A stretch of 11,880 nucleotides of DNA from an uncultured Verrucomicrobiota bacterium (GTDB taxonomy: Bacteria; Verrucomicrobiota; Kiritimatiellia; RFP12; UBA1067). The notes below the pieces were generated by a model, which saw only the letters and a program-made list of their open reading frames with translations, made no database searches and had not been told where the DNA came from. The position numbers and the translations under genes were made by a program. Location: NCBI GenBank assembly GCA_946631535.1, contig CAMPAF010000056.1:1-11880 (forward strand), read 5' to 3'. Shown in pieces: positions 1 to 5,333 of this stretch; the stretch's first letter is position 1; each line of letters begins with the position of its first letter.

Positions 1-1
1 G

Positions 2-559
2 GACGGCACGCTCAAGCCGAGCGGCAAGTGCACGGAGACGTGCCAGTACTACGCGTTCATGTTCGGCACGGCGACTCCCGAGCTCTATCCCGACCTGTGG
101 AAGACGCTGCTTACGGACTTCGGTCCGCAGCGCAAGGAGACGAAGAAGCATCCCGAGATATACTTCTCCAACGCCTTCATCGGCAACTACCTGCGCCTCG
201 AGCTTCTCTCTCGCGCCGGGCTTGGCCGCCAGCTGCTCGACGAGACGAAGGGATATTTCTCCTTCATGGCGGAGCGCACGGGCACGCTGTGGGAGAACGA
301 CACGCCGCACGCGAGCTGCAACCACGGCTTCGCGAGCCATGCGGCAGTGTTCTACGTGAAGAACGTGCTCGGCATTGCCGCAATAGACGCGCGCGCGAAG
401 ACCGTGACGGTGCAGGCGACGGACGTGCCGCTGGAATCCTGCTCCGCCACGCTTCCCGTGCCCGGCGGCTCGGTGACGTACGGCTGGACGAAGAAGGGCG
501 GCAAGGCCGACGAGAAGTTCGCGGCACCGCCAGGCTGGCGTCTCGTGCGGAAGCAGTGA
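2..559 (+). CDS. C-terminal part of a GH78-like alpha-L-rhamnosidase (5' end outside window)
   Basis: The frame is open from the first complete codon at base 2 to TGA at 557-559, so 185 residues of a larger protein are visible. The segment ETCQYYAFMFG followed by FSNAFIGNYLRLELLSRAG, GTLWEND and SCNHGFASH is the pattern of the (alpha/alpha)6 catalytic barrel end of family 78 alpha-L-rhamnosidases and relatives. In that family the barrel is followed by a short beta-sandwich, and here residues from about 125 on (PVPGGSVTYGWTKKGG) look like that domain. Known for the family: hydrolysis of terminal rhamnose from plant or bacterial glycans, often by exported enzymes. The catalytic acid and any signal peptide would lie upstream and cannot be checked. 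The PHP gene starts 24 nt after the stop, suggesting co-transcription. The six-hairpin glycosidase fold is fairly sure; exact substrate specificity is not. Confidence 0.8.
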   Translation, partial: DGTLKPSGKCTETCQYYAFMFGTATPELYPDLWKTLLTDFGPQRKETKKHPEIYFSNAFIGNYLRLELLSRAGLGRQLLDETKGYFSFMAERTGTLWENDTPHASCNHGFASHAAVFYVKNVLGIAAIDARAKTVTVQATDVPLESCSATLPVPGGSVTYGWTKKGGKADEKFAAPPGWRLVRKQ

Positions 560-583
560 GACGGCGCGTACGAGGGCATAGGC

Positions 584-1426
584 ATGATCGACTTCCACCT
601 GCACAGCATTGCCAGCGACGGCACGGAGACGCCTGAAGCTCTGGCGCGGATGGGCCGCGACTTTTCGGCTATGGCCCTGACGGACCACGACAACTGCGAC
701 GGCTGTGCACGCTTCCTCGCCGAATGCGAGCGCATCGGCGTGACAGGCCGGCGGCTCGCCGGCATCGAGCTGAGCGTCGAGCCTGGCGAGGGGTACCGCC
801 AGTTCCACATGCTGGGGCTGGGCGTCGATCCGGTGGCACCGAGCCTTGCCGGCTTTCTCGGTGAAATACTTGCCGGACGGAAAGAGCGCAACGCCATCAT
901 GCTCGCCAAGCTAAACGGCATGGGCATACCTATCACGATGGAAGAGGTCGGCAAGTACGCGAACGGGAAGATCGTGGCACGTCCGCACATGGCGCGCGTC
1001 CTCGTGGACAAGGGCTTTGCCGTCGACGTGCCGGACGCCTTCGCGAAGTACGTCGGCAAGGGCGCGCCCGCCTACGCCACTCGCTTCCGTCCGGCGCAGG
1101 AGCGCGCCATCGACGCGATCCACCGCGCGGGCGGCGTAGCCGTGATGGCGCATCCACGCTTCTGGACGGACGATCCAGACGCGCTGAGGGCGGGGCTTGC
1201 GCGGCTGAAGGACATCGGCCTGGACGGCATCGAGGCCGAGTATCAGACCAACACGCCGGAGGAGACGATCCTGCATCTGCGCACGGCGCGCTCGCTCGGC
1301 CTTGCCGTGACTGCGGGAAGCGACTTCCACGGCAAGAACAAGCCGAACACGCTTGGCATGGAGATTTCCGACGAGGAGTCGTTCCTTGCGCCGTTCTGGG
1401 AGGCGCTCGCGTCCGTCAGGCGATGA
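584..1426 (+). CDS. PHP-domain phosphoesterase, RNase AM/YciV-like (nucleotide or RNA 5'-end phosphatase type)
   Basis: A 280-residue protein with a complete PHP metal-binding set: H5 and H7 (FHLHS), D12, D34-H35-D36 (ALTDHDN), E62 (GIELS), H135 (RPHMA), H190 (MAHPRF) and D247/H249 (GSDFHG). Order and spacing match the stand-alone PHP proteins such as E. coli YciV (RNase AM, formerly TrpH), which are about this length and use a trinuclear metal site to remove phosphates from 3',5'-bisphosphonucleotides or RNA 5' ends. The substrate here is inferred from family only. The start at 584 is supported by GAGG at 572-575, 8 nt upstream. It follows the rhamnosidase gene by 24 nt and is probably read from the same message. 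Its last 11 nt overlap the 3' end of the radical SAM gene on the other strand. No signal peptide is visible, so it should be cytoplasmic. Confidence 0.88.
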   Translation: MIDFHLHSIASDGTETPEALARMGRDFSAMALTDHDNCDGCARFLAECERIGVTGRRLAGIELSVEPGEGYRQFHMLGLGVDPVAPSLAGFLGEILAGRKERNAIMLAKLNGMGIPITMEEVGKYANGKIVARPHMARVLVDKGFAVDVPDAFAKYVGKGAPAYATRFRPAQERAIDAIHRAGGVAVMAHPRFWTDDPDALRAGLARLKDIGLDGIEAEYQTNTPEETILHLRTARSLGLAVTAGSDFHGKNKPNTLGMEISDEESFLAPFWEALASVRR

Positions 1427-2351
1427 CGCCGCGGCAGCTGCCTCGTTCGCCGAGCGGATTGGCGGCTGCGGCGGCTAGCGCGCGGAGGTCGTAGTTGAAG
1501 TCGCGGATGTTCCCGCACGGCTTCTCTATGAAGCCGCACGTCTGGAGGTCGCCGACATGCGAGAGGAATGCGAATCCGCGTCCGCCCAGGCAGCCGCATG
1601 GACGCGGGCCGCACGAGGCCTCGCCGCCGCATTCGGTCCAGTAGGCGGGGGCTGACGGGCAGCATGTCTCCTTGATGGCGAGAGGGCCTTCCTTCGACTT
1701 GCGGAACGCCCAGTCTAGCGTCTGGCGGGTCTGTTCCGGGGAGAGCGCTCGGTCGGCGATCCCCTTGCCGCGTCCTACGGGCACGAGGAAGAAGAGGTCG
1801 AGTTTTGCGGCACCGAGCTCGAGGGCGCGCGCGTAGAGGTCGTCGAGCCTGTCTGCGTTCAGGCTGGAGATGGTGGCGTTTACCTGGAAGGGCATGCCGA
1901 TGGCGCGTGCGATGCGCATGGCGCGCGTCACGTTCTCGTATGCGCCGGGCACGCCGCGAAAGGCGTCGTGCGAGGCGGCGTCCGGTCCGTCCAGCGAGAA
2001 GGAGCACGCCATCACGCCTGCGTCCTTGAGCGCGCGCAGGCGGTCTTCTGTGACGAGCATGCCGCATGGGGCCATGACGCTGCGCAGGCCGCGCGTCGTC
2101 GCGTGGCGCACGAGGTCGAGGATGTCAGGGCGGAGCATCGGCTCGCCGCCCGTCCAGATGACCATGAGTGGCGGCAGGCTCCCGATCACGCGGAGGCATT
2201 CGTCCGTGGACAGCTCGTCGGCGTACCGCACGTTGGCTGCGCCAGCGCGGCAGTGGCGGCACTTGAGCGGGCACTGCCGCGTAACCTCCCACGCGAGCAC
2301 GCGCGGGAGGGCGAAGGGGACCTTGTTGGCTGGCTTTTGTCCGTCGGGCAT
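1416..2351 (-). CDS. Radical SAM/SPASM protein, AhbC/AhbD/NirJ-like
   Basis: A 311-residue protein starting MPDGQKPANK. Residues 21-34 (WEVTRQCPLKCRHC) hold the CX3CX2C iron-sulfur site (C27, C31, C34), and IWTGGEPMLRPDI is the SAM-binding GGE motif. The C-terminal part carries many cysteines in the order ...ETCCPS..., ECGGEASCGPRPCGCLGG, SHVGDLQTCGF, EKPCGNIRDF. This is the auxiliary-cluster (SPASM-type) pattern, and the CL.G..F.SH.G..Q.CGF...CGNIR run resembles AhbC, AhbD and NirJ of alternative haem and haem d1 synthesis. That match is from memory of the family; a peptide-modifying SPASM enzyme is the main alternative, but no small precursor peptide gene is seen beside it. The reading frame continues upstream to another ATG at 2468, but that would run through the promoter and palindrome; the ATG at 2351 lies 6 nt after a TATAAT box. 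There is no ribosome binding site, consistent with a leaderless message. Confidence 0.85.
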   Translation of the reverse strand: MPDGQKPANKVPFALPRVLAWEVTRQCPLKCRHCRAGAANVRYADELSTDECLRVIGSLPPLMVIWTGGEPMLRPDILDLVRHATTRGLRSVMAPCGMLVTEDRLRALKDAGVMACSFSLDGPDAASHDAFRGVPGAYENVTRAMRIARAIGMPFQVNATISSLNADRLDDLYARALELGAAKLDLFFLVPVGRGKGIADRALSPEQTRQTLDWAFRKSKEGPLAIKETCCPSAPAYWTECGGEASCGPRPCGCLGGRGFAFLSHVGDLQTCGFIEKPCGNIRDFNYDLRALAAAAANPLGERGSCRGVIA

Positions 2352-2354
2352 GGG

Positions 2355-2366
2355 CGGATTATACCA
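2355..2366 (-). promoter_or_regulatory. Extended -10 promoter of the radical SAM gene
   Basis: On the minus strand TGGTATAAT (TATAAT at 2363-2358, preceded by TGG) is a consensus extended -10 box. Only CCGCCC separates it from the ATG at 2351, so transcription should begin at or next to the A of the start codon. No good -35 hexamer is visible at the usual distance; that place is occupied by the palindrome at 2368-2396. An extended -10 can compensate for a poor -35. Confidence 0.65.
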
Positions 2367-2367
2367 C

Positions 2368-2396
2368 AATCGCAGGGCACCGTCCCGTGTGCGATT
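2368..2396. repeat. Imperfect palindrome between the divergent promoters
   Basis: AATCGCA (2368-2374) pairs with TGCGATT (2390-2396), and GGG (2375-2377) with CCC (2384-2386), leaving a 6-nt loop CACCGT and a 3-nt bulge GTG. It covers the -35 position of the minus-strand promoter and ends 21 nt before the -35 of the plus-strand promoter. It could be an operator shared by both genes, or a degenerate member of a genomic palindrome family. Confidence 0.5.
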
Positions 2397-2417
2397 TGGA
2401 CAGATGCGGATTTCGGA

Positions 2418-2447
2418 TTGCCTGCCAAACGGTCGATTTGCTATAAT
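2418..2447 (+). promoter_or_regulatory. Promoter of the beta-helix protein gene
   Basis: TTGCCT (2418-2423), an 18-nt spacer and TATAAT (2442-2447), the latter preceded by TGC to give an extended -10 box. The predicted start of transcription (about 2454) falls on the base before the ATG at 2455, again pointing to a leaderless or nearly leaderless message. Confidence 0.7.
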
Positions 2448-2454
2448 CCATTGC

Positions 2455-4242
2455 ATGAAAAATTGCATAGGAGATTTCTTTGCCAGGGTTAAGGTAGTGG
2501 CGCTTGCGTGTGCGCTGGCGGCGCCAGCGCTGTTTGCCCTGCCGACAAATGATATCTACGTCTGCTACAAGCCGGACAGCGGTAAAAGCATCTACCCCTG
2601 GGACCTTGCCGCCAAGTGGTTCGATACGACAGGAAGCGGCGCGACGATCAACCGCGTTCCGACCACGAACGATTACGTGTTCCTTTATTCAAGCAAGAAC
2701 GATGTTGCTTCTAACAAAAAGCCCATGGTCGTCACGAACGGCGTACATGCGGCGACGGGAGCCCTTGAGATCTGCGACAAGGATCATGGCAATACGTACG
2801 TGATTGGCATTACCGTTCAGGACGGCGGGACGATGACGAATGAAGGTGACGTGGTGGTCGGCAACTGCCGTTCCGGTAAAACAGGTGGCGGTCTCATCAC
2901 GATCGAGTCGGGCGGCGAGTGGACGGCGAACGGCAATTTCATTCTCGGATACTCAAGTGGAACAAGTTGGCTGAATGTTCGGGAAGGCGGTTCGTTTAGC
3001 TGTGTGAAAGAACTCATCGTCGGTCGTCAATACGGATACGGCATCGTCACCAACGAGGGATCGATGGCCCTGTACGACTTTTTCGTGGGGGGCAGCGGTT
3101 CTGGCATTTTCGTCAACAAGGGCGAGCTTTCCGTCGACCAGAAGTTCACGATCGGACGATGGAGCGGTTCCTTCGGGCATCTCATTCTCGAAAAGGGCGG
3201 CGCGTTGAATAAGCAGAAGGGGCGGGAAATCCGCATTGCGCACGAAAACAATAGCGTCGGCGTCCTCGAATGCAACGACGATCTGATGATTGGCGGCTCT
3301 GGCAACAGCGGAAACATCGTCATTGCCCCTGCGGCATCGGTCGGTCGCCTCGTCGTCAACGAGGGCGCCGTGGTCAGCAACGTGATGTACCTCTATGTCG
3401 GACAGGTGCCCGGAGCGCAGGGGTTTGTCGATTTGCGCGGCGGCACGCTCAAGGTGCATGGGCACGCGAGTGGCTGGAAGGTGTTTCTCGGCGAGAGTGC
3501 CACCAACACGACTGGGCGCATTACGGGATGGGGGGCCATCCAGAACCTTTCGTCCAAGCTCCGCATCATGATGTACGGACAGGTCATCGCTGACGGCGAG
3601 GGCATAGAACGCGACCTCGACCTTTCGCATTTCCGGACTGTCGGCACGAACTCGGTTAACCACAACGTCTGTGGCACGAACGGCTGGTATGCCGTGGACA
3701 AGGGGCGGCTCATCTATCCGCGCACGCAGGACTGCACGGCGAACAAAACCTCCCATCCCACCATTGGCGACTACCCGAGTCGCACGACGCCAAACTTAAT
3801 GAACAGCTTCACTTACACCCTTGTCACGAAGCCGAATACGACCTACTACAACTTCGCGGAACTCTACGCGCCCGACAGGACGGATATCCCCGCTGGCCTT
3901 CCGCTCTATTCGTCGCGCGACGTCGTCGCCGGGGTGTGGCGGTTCGGACTTTCCAGCGTAGAGGGGACGGCTGCTATCCCCACACCGATCTCGTTCGGCG
4001 GCATGAGCATCACATTCCGCTACGATTGGCGGAATATGGATGCGGAAAATCAGTCGCTGTATGCCTACCGCCATGACGGTTCCGCAGGCGGATCGTGGAC
4101 GCGTGTCGGGAAGGCGGAGATATCATCAACCGCGAACACGATCACGACGGACAGTTTTGACGCCTCGTCGGAAACCTGGAACGCCGGTTGGTTCGCGGTC
4201 GTCGCCCAGCGCCCGAGCGGGATGACCGTCATCGTCAGGTAA
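2455..4242 (+). CDS. Secreted right-handed beta-helix repeat protein, function unknown
   Basis: A 595-residue protein. Residues 1-28 form a Sec signal peptide: basic stretch ARVK, core VVALACALAAPALFA, cleavage after ALFA. Residues about 42-105 look like a cap module (KWFDTTGSG... RVPTTNDYVFLYS... VTNGVHAATGALEI). Residues about 102-395 are irregular repeats of roughly 20 residues of the type G-x-hydrophobic-V-x-(N/E)-x-G with recurring LIVG, FTIG, LMIGG and LYVG strands, typical of a single-stranded beta-helix as in autotransporter passengers or PVC surface proteins. Residues about 430-595 are a separate beta-rich domain ending SGMTVIVR; there is no membrane anchor and no autotransporter barrel. 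The start is fixed by the signal peptide and by the promoter just upstream; the same frame is open upstream but only antisense to the radical SAM gene. Codons are richer in A/T than in neighbouring enzyme genes. Likely a surface adhesin or structural protein; no catalytic motif is seen. Confidence 0.8.
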   Translation: MKNCIGDFFARVKVVALACALAAPALFALPTNDIYVCYKPDSGKSIYPWDLAAKWFDTTGSGATINRVPTTNDYVFLYSSKNDVASNKKPMVVTNGVHAATGALEICDKDHGNTYVIGITVQDGGTMTNEGDVVVGNCRSGKTGGGLITIESGGEWTANGNFILGYSSGTSWLNVREGGSFSCVKELIVGRQYGYGIVTNEGSMALYDFFVGGSGSGIFVNKGELSVDQKFTIGRWSGSFGHLILEKGGALNKQKGREIRIAHENNSVGVLECNDDLMIGGSGNSGNIVIAPAASVGRLVVNEGAVVSNVMYLYVGQVPGAQGFVDLRGGTLKVHGHASGWKVFLGESATNTTGRITGWGAIQNLSSKLRIMMYGQVIADGEGIERDLDLSHFRTVGTNSVNHNVCGTNGWYAVDKGRLIYPRTQDCTANKTSHPTIGDYPSRTTPNLMNSFTYTLVTKPNTTYYNFAELYAPDRTDIPAGLPLYSSRDVVAGVWRFGLSSVEGTAAIPTPISFGGMSITFRYDWRNMDAENQSLYAYRHDGSAGGSWTRVGKAEISSTANTITTDSFDASSETWNAGWFAVVAQRPSGMTVIVR

Positions 4243-4247
4243 AAACG

Positions 4248-4285
4248 ATCCTCACCTAAACTGCAAATGCAAAATAGGTGAGGAT
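4248..4285 (+). terminator. Perfect 11-bp hairpin after the beta-helix gene (terminator-like or attenuator)
   Basis: ATCCTCACCTA (4248-4258) and TAGGTGAGGAT (4275-4285) are exact inverted copies with a 16-nt A-rich loop. It starts 5 nt after the stop of the beta-helix gene and ends 6 nt before the ribosome binding site AAGGAG (4292-4297) of the next gene. No T-run follows, so it is not a standard intrinsic terminator. It may stabilise the 3' end, attenuate read-through, or be a protein-binding site. No separate promoter for the next gene is evident. Confidence 0.55.
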
Positions 4286-4307
4286 TCTGCTAAGGAGCTA
4301 GTCAACC

Positions 4308-5249
4308 ATGAACATGAACAAAAGAAGTTTTTGCGCGGGGATGTTCGCGGCGGCGGTTGCGGCGAAGGCCGCGCGGGGTGCCGATGCGGCAGATGCCGCG
4401 GAGCTGGACTTGCGGCAGCGCGAGATCGACGCCATCACGCCTGACGAGTTTGCTGCGTATTGGCGACCGGGCATCGAGCTGGCGAAGGATGAGCTTGATG
4501 CGGCGACGAGGCGTTTCCCCGTGCTTGGGCGACTTGAGGCGGCATTCGAGAAGGTGTTGCGCGAGGTGAAGGAGACGGTCGTCACGGACATTGACCATCC
4601 GGCGGTCTGGTACGTGTACAACATGGGCTTGATCGTGAAGTCGCCCAAGAAGACGTTCTCCATCGACCTGCACCACCGCAGGGCGGAGGATATGGCTCCG
4701 CTGCTGGACTTCGCGCTGATCACGCACAACCACAACGACCACTACACGGAGCGCTTCACGCATCTGATGGATCGCGTCCAGCGAAAGACGGTGGTGAACA
4801 ACTTCTTCTCCAACTATGGCGTGACGGACAGGATGAAGTTCGGCGGCTACACGCGGGCGAAGTCGAAGACCTTCCACATCGACGACGTGACGGTGATCAC
4901 CGGCCTCTGCGACCACAACCCCTATCTCATCGACTTCACGACGCCGTTCGAGGTGCAGATCGGCAATTTCACGCTCTTCCATTCCGGCGACTGCTATAGC
5001 CATGCCAAGCTGCATGTCTCGCGCCAGCCCGACCTTTGGGTGCTCCATCCTCGCTGCGGCATGGATCCGGCGAAGGCATGCGCCGAGGCGATACGGCCGA
5101 AGAAGGCGGTGGTGGCGCATCTCCAGGAACTTGGGCACGCCAAGGGCCGCGCCCGCTGGACGTACGAGAACGGAATGTCCGACTGCCGACGCATCGAGGC
5201 CGCCGGCTTCCCGGCCGTCATGCCGCTATGGGGCGAACGGCTTTTTTGA
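4308..5249 (+). CDS. Exported metallo-beta-lactamase-fold hydrolase, UlaG-like
   Basis: A 313-residue protein. The N-terminus MNMNKRSFCAGMFAAAVAAKAARGADA looks like a Tat-type signal (KRSF before a weakly hydrophobic Ala-rich core), consistent with export of a metal-loaded enzyme; a Sec signal is possible. The fold is marked by ITHNHNDHYTE with the HxHxDH metal site (H140, H142, D144, H145). Further candidate ligands are H203 (CDHNPY), H225/D228 (FHSGDC), H247 (HPRCGMD) and H271 (VVAHLQELGH). The layout resembles the UlaG lactonase branch of metallo-beta-lactamase proteins rather than true beta-lactamases. UlaG opens L-ascorbate 6-phosphate lactone in the cytoplasm, so an exported homologue probably has another substrate. 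A 100-residue charged helical region precedes the metal site. AAGGAG sits 10 nt before ATG 4308. The TGA stop is also part of the next promoter. The gene lies between two surface-protein genes. Confidence 0.82.
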   Translation: MNMNKRSFCAGMFAAAVAAKAARGADAADAAELDLRQREIDAITPDEFAAYWRPGIELAKDELDAATRRFPVLGRLEAAFEKVLREVKETVVTDIDHPAVWYVYNMGLIVKSPKKTFSIDLHHRRAEDMAPLLDFALITHNHNDHYTERFTHLMDRVQRKTVVNNFFSNYGVTDRMKFGGYTRAKSKTFHIDDVTVITGLCDHNPYLIDFTTPFEVQIGNFTLFHSGDCYSHAKLHVSRQPDLWVLHPRCGMDPAKACAEAIRPKKAVVAHLQELGHAKGRARWTYENGMSDCRRIEAAGFPAVMPLWGERLF

Positions 5250-5255
5250 TATAAT
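5247..5255 (+). promoter_or_regulatory. Extended -10 promoter of the LamG-protein gene
   Basis: TGATATAAT: TATAAT at 5250-5255 preceded by TGA. The TG of the extended element is the stop codon of the hydrolase gene. A run of six T precedes it. No clear -35 is seen. The expected start near 5262 gives a leader of about 70 nt containing GCGGCG (5258-5263) and CGCCGC (5283-5288), which could pair. Confidence 0.6.
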
Positions 5256-5333
5256 TAGCGGCGTCACGGCGGAGTGTGTTTTCGCCGCGACGGAGAATAA
5301 GCCATGGAAAAGGCGCAGAAAAGGAGCAAAACG

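Noticed and set aside
1416..2351. A peptide-maturase (RiPP) cluster around the radical SAM/SPASM gene
   Set aside because: I looked for a short precursor frame on either side and found none with a ribosome binding site; the flanks are the PHP gene and the beta-helix gene.
1870..2454. An N-terminal extension of the beta-helix protein by 195 residues
   Set aside because: The extension is antisense to the radical SAM gene and reads through the divergent promoters. The signal peptide begins at ATG 2455.
4308..5249. Antibiotic-resistance beta-lactamase
   Set aside because: The HxHxDH motif is shared by the whole superfamily; the remaining histidine layout and sequence look like the UlaG branch.
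5258..5288. A riboswitch in the leader of the LamG-protein gene
   Set aside because: Only a 6-bp pairing (GCGGCG/CGCCGC) with a 19-nt loop is visible, with no known riboswitch core.
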